From assembly GCA_001599295.1 (NCBI GenBank), contig BCGN01000001.1, forward strand, positions 744,001-808,000: a stretch of 64,000 nt of DNA, written 5' to 3'. The position numbers and the translations under genes were made by a program. The DNA comes from Sporopachydermia quercuum. Its lineage: Eukaryota > Ascomycota > Sporopachydermiomycetes > Sporopachydermiales > Sporopachydermiaceae. Of the stretch, positions 22,937 to 33,495 are shown piece by piece (positions within the stretch are counted from its first letter, which is position 1; each line of letters starts with the position of its first letter). Under the pieces are notes generated by a model, which was not told where the DNA came from, searched no databases, and worked only from the letters and a program-made list of their open reading frames with translations.

Positions 22937-25471
22937 ATGAGCCGAAGAAAATCAATTGACCTGGAAACGCCAGATCTCCAGGAAATCGCTCAAAAGTTTG
23001 ATTCCTGTAAAACAGTTTCTGATTTGACAGAGCTACTGGAAACTATTGAGGTAGAGGAAAAGTTTCATGCCTCAAATGTAACAGATTATATCACACATGC
23101 AGTATCACATTATTCACTTCAAGATGTCTCAAGACTTAAAATGCTTAGAGCTCAGCTGGTGACTCTTCAATCATCATCAAGACATTTGATCGAAGAATTG
23201 GATTACAGCTCCGGTCTTGCAAGTAATATCACTTCCAAAGTGCGGCTGTTGGATTTAGAGAAAGAGCAAGTGACAGCTACTTTGCGGTTTGTTGATGAAA
23301 CTATCTTACTCAAGAATGCCATCTTAACAGTTCAAGATGCAATTGATCGTAAAGATTGGAGATTAGCATCCGAGAACATAAATGTTGCAAGAAATATTTC
23401 TAAAGAAGTCTTGAGTGGGAAGTATGCTGATGCAATGGTTCCAACGGTAGAACTACCAGAAAACCCTCAGAAAACTCTCAGTAAGTGGATCGACGAATTA
23501 TCAGAGTTCTTCCTAACTGAATTCAATAAATCTGCCCAAATTAAGGATATGGCTAATTTGACACTTTATTTCAACTTGTTTCCCTTGTTAGGAAAGGAAA
23601 AAATTGGAATTGAAGCGTATGCCAGATTTATCTCTGGTGTAATTTCCTCAGAGAGCAGAGACTTGATTAGAAACATCAGTTCGAAAGCCAGAGAGTCATT
23701 CAACGTCTCTGCAAATACACCTTTATATAGTTTGGCCATAAGCCGTCTTTTCGAAAACATCGCCACGATTATCAACCAGCATGAACCAGTTATCCGGAAA
23801 CATTACGGTAAGAAAAGCATGCTTCATGTGGTTGAGAAGTTACAACTAGAAGCTGATGTTCAGTCAGGGATTATAGGAGAAAGTTTCTGGGACGATTTAC
23901 AGGTTGACCGTAAACTTTACGATATTGAACAATATCCTTTTAATTTCCTTGTTGAAAGTCTGACAGGAAATTCAAGCTCTCTTACTAATTCCCTTGTGCA
24001 AGGAAGCTCATTATTAAGAGCCTCTTCACCTTCAGATGACGGAAGATTATCAATGGAAGAAGAAAATATAGATGTGATCCAAATAGGAGAATTGGTTTCA
24101 GAACTATCAACAATTCTCAACAGATGGGCACTTTATTGTAAATTTATTTCAATTCGTTGGTGGGAGTATTCAAGTGTTACTCTGAAAAGCGATCAGATGA
24201 AGCTTCCCAACCCTTTACTAGTCAGCTCTTTTGGAGATAAAGTAGCTGCTAATTATATACCAGGGTTTGATAAGCTGACTACGTTTTATTTCAGGAGGTC
24301 ACTTGAAAAGGCATTCCAAATTGAGGAGTTACCTGAATTCCCAGAATCAAATATTCCTGACTCACCTTTGATATCTTCTATTGTTGAAGATTCTATGTAT
24401 ATTCTAAACACTACTCTAAAATATTGCATTCAAACGGGCCAATTCAGAGTTATAAGCAATATGATTGGTAACATTAAGCGAATTCTTCTTTCTGATTATC
24501 TTGGTATGATTCAAAGTAAATTAAAAGAGGACTCGTCTATTTTATCATCTATTCTTAGTGGAGCTGGTTCTTCAACAGCAGTAACCACAAACCAGAAATC
24601 AAACAATCAGCAACTGGGATTAGGAGGAATGATCTCACGGAGCATTGGAATGCTGGGCTTATCAGGATCCGATCAAACAAAATTGAGATTAACATTGATC
24701 TCGTTGAACAATTTATCGTTGTCTAACGAATATATAGAAAAAGTCATAACATCGGTGCTGGATAACGTTCAAACCAATGAGTTGATATGTTTCAGTATTG
24801 TTTATAAAGATAATGAAGCAGGGCTCATAGATTCCAACTTCCAGTTCTTGAAAGATCAATTGAATCATTTAGGTGATAGCTTTCGGGAGAAAACAAATAG
24901 AATGATTAAAGACAATCTACAGGTATTTTTCAACCAGATTTTTAAAACATCCTTGAAAAACCTTGTAAATGATTGTTTCAAAGATGTGGATTATATGGTA
25001 TCACCCTCAGAAAATTCTAGTAATTACTACGATGCTAATGAAGGTGATCATATCATATTAGATAAATTCAGAGTTGGCTGGAGAAATACTGTTACGCTGT
25101 TTTCTAGATACTTACATGATGATTTGTACAGTCAATTGATTACGATGATAACTACGAATTTGTCAGCACTACTTGAGAGAAAAGCATGGTCATATGAAGG
25201 AAAGATAAATGAATTAGGAGCTATCAAACTAGACAGGGATATTAGTGGAATTATATCTATAATTGTTTCTGAAGCATCCAAACAGCCGGGGTCGTTTGGA
25301 AAGAAGATGGGTTATAAACTACGAGAGAATTTTGTTCGAATCACTCAGATAGTTATGATTATTGGTTTAGAAGATGAGGATGAAGAGGAAGGAATTGCAT
25401 GGGTTATTTCTGACGAAGATAGAAGAAGGGCCCGCCGGATGACCGTTGAAAGAAGGAAAGGACGTCGATGA
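22937..25471 (+). CDS. COG4: conserved oligomeric Golgi complex subunit 4
   Basis: Subunit of lobe A of the COG tethering complex, which recycles Golgi glycosyltransferases by retrograde vesicle traffic. The 844-aa product is close to the yeast Cog4 length (861 aa). The N-terminal part is helical and coiled-coil-like (LETIEVEEKFHASNVTDYI, LDLEKEQVTATLRFVDETIL). It is followed by the family block LFPLLGKEKIGIEAYARFIS and a long helical-rod C-terminus. The last residues are acidic then strongly basic (EDEDEEEG...RRRARRMTVERRKGRR). It is tail to tail with YTH1 at 253 bp. Confidence 0.88.
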   Translation: MSRRKSIDLETPDLQEIAQKFDSCKTVSDLTELLETIEVEEKFHASNVTDYITHAVSHYSLQDVSRLKMLRAQLVTLQSSSRHLIEELDYSSGLASNITSKVRLLDLEKEQVTATLRFVDETILLKNAILTVQDAIDRKDWRLASENINVARNISKEVLSGKYADAMVPTVELPENPQKTLSKWIDELSEFFLTEFNKSAQIKDMANLTLYFNLFPLLGKEKIGIEAYARFISGVISSESRDLIRNISSKARESFNVSANTPLYSLAISRLFENIATIINQHEPVIRKHYGKKSMLHVVEKLQLEADVQSGIIGESFWDDLQVDRKLYDIEQYPFNFLVESLTGNSSSLTNSLVQGSSLLRASSPSDDGRLSMEEENIDVIQIGELVSELSTILNRWALYCKFISIRWWEYSSVTLKSDQMKLPNPLLVSSFGDKVAANYIPGFDKLTTFYFRRSLEKAFQIEELPEFPESNIPDSPLISSIVEDSMYILNTTLKYCIQTGQFRVISNMIGNIKRILLSDYLGMIQSKLKEDSSILSSILSGAGSSTAVTTNQKSNNQQLGLGGMISRSIGMLGLSGSDQTKLRLTLISLNNLSLSNEYIEKVITSVLDNVQTNELICFSIVYKDNEAGLIDSNFQFLKDQLNHLGDSFREKTNRMIKDNLQVFFNQIFKTSLKNLVNDCFKDVDYMVSPSENSSNYYDANEGDHIILDKFRVGWRNTVTLFSRYLHDDLYSQLITMITTNLSALLERKAWSYEGKINELGAIKLDRDISGIISIIVSEASKQPGSFGKKMGYKLRENFVRITQIVMIIGLEDEDEEEGIAWVISDEDRRRARRMTVERRKGRR

Positions 25472-25724
25472 TGAGAGGAGGTATCGTTTGGTAAATAGTA
25501 AAAGCACGTAGGAGGTTACGAGTAGAATTTCGCTGTAAGGCGTAAATATGTTAGACATGCTTGTTTGATTATATAAAAATATATATGAGGATGAGAAAGA
25601 ATAAAAAAGTGCTCCTTACCAACTTTAAAATAGTGAAGAGAACATATGACTAAATTATTTCATCGTGCTGTAAAGTCATTAGAAAGAGTACTTTCCAATG
25701 CCATCAACACAACTCTTTTGTCTC

Positions 25725-26819
25725 TTATGTATCTCCCATTGTTACATCCTGATATATTTCTGTTGGTAATTTGGGACCATTTGCAGGGACATTTGTTGTT
25801 TCGGGTTCTTCTGTGGCATGACCCTCCGTACTTACAGCCTCATTTGTTGTTTTTTCAATAATCATGTCTTCATTGTTCTCGGTTGTCGTTTGTTTCTCCG
25901 AACCCTCTAAGGTTTCTTCTTCGTGAGAGTTAGTGTCTTCTTTGTTTTCCGGCTCTGGCTTTTCATCAGGCTTTATTCGTTGTTGTTCTGTAATACCTTT
26001 CCACTTTGGATGTTCCAATTCACATTTAGGACCTTTAGGGCAAAAACCTGTAAGGTATAATGGACAGAGTACTTTACGAACATGCTTTTTCACGCATTGA
26101 TCTCCCTTTGGACAGAATCCCGCATCGTAGTCCTCACATGCAGGAATCTTCGATAATGGATCTATATGAAGATATAAGCAATCTGGTGTCTGTGTACAGA
26201 ATCCATTCCTAGTTGATTATATTAGATTAACTTGTATGAGAGGTATAAAATGATTGATCAATTGAAAAGAATAATAGAACCACTTATACTTACTTCGAAA
26301 AAAATTGACATTCAGGCATTTTCCGTAGGTTGTACTCATGCAAAAATTCACAGTTATTACCTTTCTTGCATAGTCCTCGCAGCCAATGTTTACACACTAT
26401 TCTAAATTTACTGTTAGTTCCTTGATATCCTTCTTTCTATAGCCATATCGCTTCAATCGTGACACACTAAAAATGCCATACTAATTATTAATTGGTTTCT
26501 GACTGCTAACCCAATTAACTCTGATGGTAGGGACTTTACATACTTGTTGGAGTAATTTGGTATATTATGTTTATTAGGACATTCGTCGCCCAATGGGCAT
26601 TCGCCGTTCTGATAATAAGGACATACTGGCCGATCTATTCATATGTTAGTCAAGATTCTCAGTTCATATAAATTAATTACTAATTGTCTTTTTTAATCCA
26701 TTTCTCAGTTCTCGGTACTTACCGGGATCAAAACCAAATCGGAATTCTTTTCGTAGAAACGGTTCGAATTTCAGACCAAAGTGTGTTATATCAGGTCTGT
26801 ATATCGTTCTTGTTGACAT
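25725..26819 (-). CDS. YTH1: mRNA 3'-end-processing zinc-finger protein (CPSF30 homologue)
   Basis: RNA-binding subunit of the cleavage and polyadenylation factor in the nucleus. Four exons: 26819-26723, 26634-26544, 26401-26294 and 26208-25725, with introns of 88, 142 and 85 nt. Donors are GTAAGT, GTATGT and GTAAGT; branch sites are TGACTAAC, AACTAAC and a weaker ATCTAAT. The 259-aa product begins [20 protein letters not shown] and carries five CCCH fingers: [77 protein letters not shown] and [19 protein letters not shown]. Order and spacing match yeast Yth1 (208 aa). The C-terminal 75 residues are an acidic Glu/Thr-rich tail absent from the yeast protein. The conserved leucine in HWLRGLC is encoded by CTG. 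Confidence 0.95.
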
Positions 26820-27669
26820 GATGCTTCGATGACAATATTCTGTTCGACCTTCTTTCTCAAAATAGCTAAATCTTTCAGCTGTGATTCAACAGAGTACAGA
26901 TGCTGTTTTAGATAGCTGTTTGGTATCCTCAACAAGTACTGAACTATTATTTTACTTCCTCTACAAGCTTCCACTATCTTTATCTCCTATTCGTCTCGCT
27001 TCCGCACAACCTCAGACCTTCTATTAACTATAACACAAGAACTATCAGTCAGGGATCAATTAATAACATAATGAATGCTAGTATTGATTATTCATACATA
27101 AAAAGTCTCCCAAGATGAAAATATCTCATGCTTTGTGATTCTTTTACTGTTTCTTACACTAATCACCAAAACACATTTATTATTGCCTTCTATGATTTTG
27201 TTATTATCACAAAATCACTCCAAACACCTTATTACAAGTCTAAATTTACATTAGCCCTATTTTGGGACATTGTAGTTGATGTTGGTTCTTACCCCTTCTT
27301 CACTTACATGCAATCCATATAAGTCAGCAGTTAAATGATACTTACTTCAAAAGTTTCTATACAATACTGAATTGTATAAACAGTTATTTATAATAGTTAT
27401 TTTTTGGTATTATATTGTGATAAACTGTAATACCTGGAGTTATTCCTTAGATTCCTGGGTTTATTGGGGCAGATGAAGCCTTTTAGTGTTGAACGTTAAT
27501 AATGAAAGGAAGGAATCAAATATTCTGTTTATGTTAGTAAGGGAATATTGAATACAAAAGTCTGCTCTATTATTTGGGTAATCTTTACGATTTGATTCGT
27601 AGATACTTTATGACTCTGCGTTGAACTTTTGATTAGTTATCTTTGGATTCGAACTAGCAACGATTAGGA
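26820..27669. other. divergent intergenic region between YTH1 and ATG5
   Basis: Holds both promoters. AT-rich, with no gene seen. The sequence GCCTTTTAG near 27,478 resembles the U5 snRNA loop but has no supporting context. Confidence 0.5.
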
Positions 27670-28846
27670 ATGAGTGAAATAAGGAAGAGTGTATGGAATG
27701 GATTGATTAACCTCAGAGTGATATTGTCACCAGAAGAGCTACTTGATCCTACAAATGTACAGGAATGCTATGTAAGTAGTGGAATATTTAATTATATTGA
27801 CGCGCTGAATATACAGAATAATTGTATGATGGTACTAACGTTGCATTTCAGCTCACAATTCCAAGAATTCATTATACACACAGTATTTTAGAAAGACTGG
27901 CAGTGTTTTTCAAACCGTTCCTCTATAATGCAAATGAGAAAAAATATAGTGACTGGTGGCTAGAGTTTGAGAATATGCCTATCAAATGGTAAGCGGAAAA
28001 TACTCCCATTCAATGATATGTTTATAGAAGCATATACTTAGTTAATCGGCTCAATACTAACCAACATCTTTCACAGGAACTGGCCCATAGGTTTACTGTT
28101 TGATCTGAACACAGCAAGTGAGTCATCAGGCGGAAAGCTCTCTATCCCTGATCATTGGACATTATTCCTTCATTGCCAGAATTATCCTAAAGATCATATT
28201 TTACAACGGGTTGATGACACGCTTTTTAGAAACTATTGGGTAAATCAAACTAAAGAAGCTTGTTACGTGATCCATAGGAATTGTAAACCTATAATGGGAT
28301 TATCCAAGAATGATTCCGAGTTAATGTGGGAAGGATTTAATGAACGTATGTTACTTTTATGATGGTCTAATTTCACCACATGCCTTGTTTAGGCGGTTCT
28401 CAATGACTGATTTAAAAAGGATCAAATATCTGTAATTGGATCTATGATTATACTATATTGACCGTTTTCTATCTTCTGAACTGACTGCTAACTGATATTA
28501 TGAAGACGATTTCAACAAATTCTGGAATGTTATGAGTAAACTACTTCCTTCTTCTTGTAATGGATACCATCATATTCCTGTAAAGCTTCATCTTCCAATG
28601 GCTAATGTTGTTATCCAAGCTCCGATTTCACCACTTCTAGATGGATCCCCAAGGTCTTTAGGGACTGCTTTGAATGAGCTTTCACCAGAGCTGTTCCCAA
28701 GCTCTCGAACTTGTATATATGCAAGACCAATCTTGCATGGCATAATAGTACCAATGAACGCTCCATTGTGGGAAATCTATTCGCAAATGGTCTATCCTGA
28801 TGGATTCATGCATATTTCGTTATCAATGATAGTCCGAAAAAAATAA
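27670..28846 (+). CDS. ATG5: autophagy protein 5
   Basis: Becomes covalently joined to Atg12 and, with Atg16, acts as the E3-like factor that lipidates Atg8 on the forming autophagosome. Four exons: 27670-27771, 27852-27988, 28077-28345 and 28506-28846. The introns are 80, 88 and 160 nt, with donors GTAAGT, GTAAGC and GTATGT and branch sites TACTAAC, TACTAAC and GCTAAC. The 282-aa product opens MSEIRKSVWNGLINLRVILS. It has the NWPIGLLFDL block, the WVNQTKEACYVI segment that contains the expected Atg12 acceptor lysine (about Lys139), and a full C-terminal SLGTALNELSPELFPS block that is degenerate in S. cerevisiae but typical of other fungi. It ends 39 bp from the TRM140 stop on the other strand. 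Confidence 0.95.
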
Positions 28847-28885
28847 TTCAAAGTAATATGTTCGTACAGCTTGACTTAACCTACA

Positions 28886-29974
28886 CTAACTTGCACTTCG
28901 GACCTTGAACACACCTTGCATCCAGATTCTGTACATCTTCAGTCGGCGTTGTCTGTTGACCAGCAACCGTCTATCTGTTGCAACCTTCTCTACAATGAAA
29001 TGTTTACTGAAGATCTCTTTCAGCTCATCTTCATCAAAAAAGTAAACTCGTGTGCCATCACCTCGAATATAAAAGTTTTCATCAAGCAGTCTATTCCTCT
29101 TGAATCTGACTTGAGTTAAATCATATCTTCCGTAGTCACGGAAAAGAATAGTTCCTCCTGGTTTAAGCAACTTCAACAGATTCTTCATTGCAGCGTCCCA
29201 TTGTTCTGGTGCTAAAGCACTGAAAACGAAAATCATAACTGCGATATCAACAGAATGTTCCTCTACACCTTCCGGTAATTCATTTTCTTTATTGGCTAAA
29301 TCCCAAACATATCCTTGGACCTTATTTCCTCCGTCGTATAACTCATGTGACTTCACTATATCAATAGCTCTAGGTGAGAAATCGGCTCCTATCACTGTCA
29401 ACTCTGGATTCTTGTTCTCTCTAATTATTGGGTACATGGTATTTCCAGCACCGCATCCTATCTCGAATATTGTCACATTACCAGCATCCGGATAGGTTGC
29501 TGCAAATAAGCTTGGAAACTCAATTTGCAACCATTTGCGATCTTTGAAGAAATTATCTCTGTTTGATTTATAAAACAGATCCCAGTATCGGGCTGGTTTC
29601 TCCATGTATGATTCTACAAACGTATCTTAGTTAGTACCTCCTAGCCGGACCAGCATCAGGAAACTAGAATATATTACTAATCAAAGCAAAACGTCAGCAA
29701 ACATACTTTTATCATTTTCATGTACTGGGCTTTCCCATTGTAATTTGATCTTTTCTTGCGCTTCAAGCTTTTGCTCTTCTCCCCATTCAACATGATCCCA
29801 TGCATTGAAGTTCCAGACTTCGTCCTCTCCTTCTTTCAGATATCGAGTGCCAAATGTGAAAGGATCGTCTCTTCCCAGCCGTGATTCCAACGGTGGTTTT
29901 AGTGATTTGTCAATCACTTGTTGTTCCATCTCCTTTTTAGCCACTTCTTCTATTTCGTTGAGCTTCTCTGGCAT
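28886..29974 (-). CDS. TRM140: tRNA 3-methylcytidine methyltransferase
   Basis: SAM-dependent enzyme of the METTL2/6-Trm140 family that makes m3C at position 32 of Thr or Ser tRNAs. Two exons: 29974-29707 and 29613-28886. The 93-nt intron has a GTATGT donor and a TACTAAC branch site; the joint reads NDKKSYMEKPARYWDLFYKSN. The product is 331 aa. Motif I is FEIGCGAGNTMYP. Other family blocks are NFNAWDHVEWGEEQ near the N-terminus, GADFSPRAID, FVFSALAPEQW and LKPGGTILFRDYGRYDLTQV. It has no actin-binding extension, unlike S. cerevisiae Abp140/Trm140, which gains one by programmed frameshifting. It could be the Trm141 type instead. Confidence 0.9.
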
Positions 29975-31329
29975 TGTGAATATATCGCTGATATGCTGCG
30001 ATTGGTTTCCAGTATAAGCTTGCTTGCTCTAATTTTTCAACTTTCTAAACTTTCTTCCAGCGCATCCAAATTACTTCATTTGACGTAAAGATAATTTTCA
30101 GAATAAAATAATATATTACACTACCATTGGTTAATGAATTGGTTTACTCTATTATCATCTGAATACTATTCTCCTTTCCTATAAATTTCTGATTCATTCC
30201 TTCCAAACAAAAAGTTTTTCAGTTATGATGAGACGGGAAGTACCTTTTTTGCATAGAGTTCGACATATGATAAATCTAATCTATTTGTCTAGTTGCGAAA
30301 GCATGCAGTAAACCTTATTTATTGATACTTATTATTGAACAGTCAAATTGATAGCGCTGTTGAGAGATCGATATAGAACTAGAAATGATTCCTGAACCAA
30401 CAAGCCATCTGAAGTGTTCAAAAATGAAATACGTCGTCTACTGAGCACAGTTGCTTATTTTTATAATTGTTTCAGAAGCGTAGTCTTATATATGTTTCAA
30501 TTGATGTAATACTAAGGTTGCCAACTTTCTGATCCTTTGTCTCAAGAACTCAATAAAATTTCTCCCTTCATGAGAAGGCTTTTTGGCTCAACAGCAAAAC
30601 CATACAATAGGACTCAGAACGTTCTGTGAATCTACTAGATTGGATGATTATGTGACTATTTGATGCCCCCTTGTATCTAGCTATCTTTCGTTTTAATAGT
30701 ACTTCGCTAATAATTTTGTCACTGTTCTATTTTTAAATAATAAGGTTTACGAGCTGCTGGCCCACAAACTTGTGCTTACTTAAGGGAATAATTAACTCAC
30801 GATTTATGCACGGAACTTTCTAATTTCCAGATACAGATTTAAGGTTTCTTTCCCCATATTGACAACCAGCCATTTTAACTAAGAAATAAGGATGATCCAG
30901 CCTTTTCACATAATTATAACGTAGATCACGGTTGGAATCCTACTAACGCGGAAAATATGAGGATTCTCAACCTGCAACTCGCGATGACTATGCTTGCTAT
31001 AATTACTGAATTAGGGATAATCATTTTGGATCAAGATCGAACTATCAATAAAAACTTCTCGATGTCGCTTTCTCCCGCTGTCCTTCCTTCTTTACAATGC
31101 ATCCAACGATAATTAAAGAGAGATAGATCGAGCGTTCTTTATTTCTATACTTGATTGATATATTCTAGCCGCGATTATTTCTACTCTGTTTTACTATTCA
31201 AAGGTGTAAACACAGAACGAATACTTATTGGATTTGATTGTTCGACAAATTCATTTCGTTACCTTAAACAACTTCAGCGCAGTGACCGAGAATAAACAAG
31301 AAAAGTTCCATTTCTCTCCAGCAAACAAA
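29975..31329. other. divergent intergenic region, 1.35 kb
   Basis: Between TRM140 and the 31,330 gene. The frame of the latter stays open upstream to about 31,228 but without an ATG. No other gene, RNA or notable repeat seen. Confidence 0.5.
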
Positions 31330-32676
31330 ATGAGTCTGTCAGATTTGGCAAAATCGAATCTACTGAATTGGCAGAAAAGCGCTCGCCAAACAGGACACGA
31401 TCAGGAGAATTATGGCTGGCGTGCTCAATCGTTATATGTGCCTAAGAGAAGTTTACCTGCGTTACCTACAACACATCATATCTTAAACTGTGGTGATCTG
31501 CAGTTCATTGAACAGAAGGAGGGTACTCACAATCGCTCAACAAATCCAGATTCAACAGCATCTTCATTCTCAACAAAAAGAGCTGTGAGCTATACTAATC
31601 CTTATGAATTCGTAAGTCAGCGTACTGTTGATGAATATAATATGTCGGATGACAACTGTATGATATGTCAAGATGAAGAAGATGAGGGATATGAAAGTGA
31701 TCGTGATAAAAGCTTTGATTATTGCCATTCTACTAGGCCCAATCGTGAAAGGAGAAGATATGTGTCAATGATGGATACGAGTAACAGTTTTAGTGATAGC
31801 ACTATTAGTTACAACTATCAATTACAACGTCATAGAGATCTTCCTCCATTGCCTACTTTTTCTTCATATAACAATTTCAATAACTCTATCACTCACGACC
31901 TTGACTTGGACTCCTGCTCAATGTCATTATATTATCCATGCAATGAAATAAGAGTGCCAGCAGTCTTCGTTTCTCCGAAAACGTTCAATGGCGCAGCCAA
32001 ATCCTGTGGCGCACAACTACCTTCACCATGTTCTTCTCCAGAACCATTTAAATCTAAAGCGAAATTCAGCAAGGAGAGTAGCAAGAATCAGAAATCAGAA
32101 CTTCATCCAATTGAAATATTGGCTAAAACTGCAAAACCTGTGGTCCAAGTTCACATTGAAAAGAATGATGATTTCCTACCAAATAAGAGGGCCTCTATTT
32201 TATATCCTAGAAGAAAAAGAGCCACAGGAAAACCAACTGGAGAATACAGGAAGGATCCCTTTGTAGTCAATCACAGGACTTTGAGTAATGCTAGTTCTTC
32301 AAGCTATAGTTCAACAGCTAGTCGAAGTTCTAGATCTACTGATTTATCGTCGATAGATTTAAACAATATCATCCCACCAACTGTGCCTGAACATGTTTGC
32401 ATCGATACGTCAAATGAATGGACCATTGAAGATGCCAACTCAAAAGAAGATGAGGGTGAAGATGCAATCATGAAAAGTCATAACTATACAAGAGCGTGTT
32501 CATTTCGAAGGAAATCAGAAGAAGATATGAAGAAGAAAAGTAACTCGATTCCTGATATCAAAGAAGAGTCAGAATCACCAACTGACATTGCATATCTCAG
32601 AAGAAAAGGTGTACCATTGTTTGTATTACCTGGTTATGAGGAAGAGAGAACAGTATTACAAGTTGCAAATTTTTAG
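31330..32676 (+). CDS. unidentified serine-rich, probably disordered protein
   Basis: 448 aa from the first ATG (MSLSDLAKSNLLNWQKSARQ). I do not recognise the family. It is rich in Ser, Asn, Asp and basic patches, with proline motifs LPALP and LPPLPTF that resemble SH3 or similar docking sites, an acidic-Tyr patch (EEDEGYESDRDKSFDY), a Ser-repeat region SNASSSSYSSTASRSSRS at about residue 350, and a better-ordered C-terminal block IAYLRRKGVPLFVLPGYEEE that may be the conserved core. There is no signal peptide, membrane segment or enzyme motif. Its length and codon use, against chance, support a real gene. A cytoplasmic scaffold or regulator is a guess only. Confidence 0.75.
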   Translation: MSLSDLAKSNLLNWQKSARQTGHDQENYGWRAQSLYVPKRSLPALPTTHHILNCGDLQFIEQKEGTHNRSTNPDSTASSFSTKRAVSYTNPYEFVSQRTVDEYNMSDDNCMICQDEEDEGYESDRDKSFDYCHSTRPNRERRRYVSMMDTSNSFSDSTISYNYQLQRHRDLPPLPTFSSYNNFNNSITHDLDLDSCSMSLYYPCNEIRVPAVFVSPKTFNGAAKSCGAQLPSPCSSPEPFKSKAKFSKESSKNQKSELHPIEILAKTAKPVVQVHIEKNDDFLPNKRASILYPRRKRATGKPTGEYRKDPFVVNHRTLSNASSSSYSSTASRSSRSTDLSSIDLNNIIPPTVPEHVCIDTSNEWTIEDANSKEDEGEDAIMKSHNYTRACSFRRKSEEDMKKKSNSIPDIKEESESPTDIAYLRRKGVPLFVLPGYEEERTVLQVANF

Positions 32677-33495
32677 TCAGTTAGTTGCTTTAATGCTTGT
32701 CTTTTCTTATTTCTTGTCTTTTCTCATTCATATTGTTATCTTCTGTTACATCACCCTACATTACGTTGCGTTGCCTTACATTATGTAATATATTATACTA
32801 GATTAATTTCCAGTACTGCTATAGAAATAGCATGCGCCTCGGACCTCTTTATTAAGGTCTGTTTTCACTTTGCATTAAAGTCATAATATAGTTACTACTA
32901 TTATGAATATTATTGGGGTTTTATTATTTAGCGCTTTCAGAAGTAATTTGGTATTTCATTCACTTGACAAGTCCGTGCTATATGTGTTTATAAGTTAGAA
33001 TAAAGGTTTGTATACCAAATACATATTCATCTTTCTCTGTAGAGTTTTCAGCTTTGATCGTTACAATAATTAATAGTTTGGAGATTTGAAATGTAATTCT
33101 TGAAACGAACATTACTGAAATGGAATAAAATTAATACTATTGTAATTATACTAATTACAGAAATAGTACCAATTTCTCCCAGTAATGGCAGATAAAGAAT
33201 CATATGGTAAACTTGATCTGGGGAATGATTTATATTGATGAGTTCATAGAAACATTGTTGTTAAGAAACAACAAAAAAAAAACATCAGTATATACTATTG
33301 ATTATCTGTCAGTGGCAGATAATCAAGTACAACTATTTATTCATTCCCGGTAACTTACTAATCTTTTGTGTCTAGAGTAAGAATTAATGTGCATAGCAAA
33401 CATAAGTACTGTTATGAAGTAATTAATTGTTTAAAGGTTGATTGATTGGCTGAATCGCACATTGGGTATTATACTTATTTTACTGTTTCTGTTCC
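32677..33495. other. convergent intergenic region
   Basis: 3' flanks of the 31,330 gene and BUD27. Contains a perfect 11-bp inverted repeat (listed separately). No gene seen. Confidence 0.5.
33298..33326. repeat. perfect 11-bp inverted repeat with 7-nt loop
   Basis: Arms TTGATTATCTG and CAGATAATCAA around TCAGTGG. In RNA from either strand it would form a hairpin. It lies about 170 bp beyond the BUD27 stop, between convergent genes, so it may mark transcript ends or be incidental. Confidence 0.8.

Noticed and set aside
26755-26770. GGTTCGAATTTC resembling a tRNA B box
   Set aside because: It lies inside the first coding exon of YTH1 and no tRNA fold surrounds it.
27470-27490. GCCTTTTAG resembling the U5 snRNA loop
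   Set aside because: The last base of the invariant loop differs, and no stem or Sm site is visible nearby.
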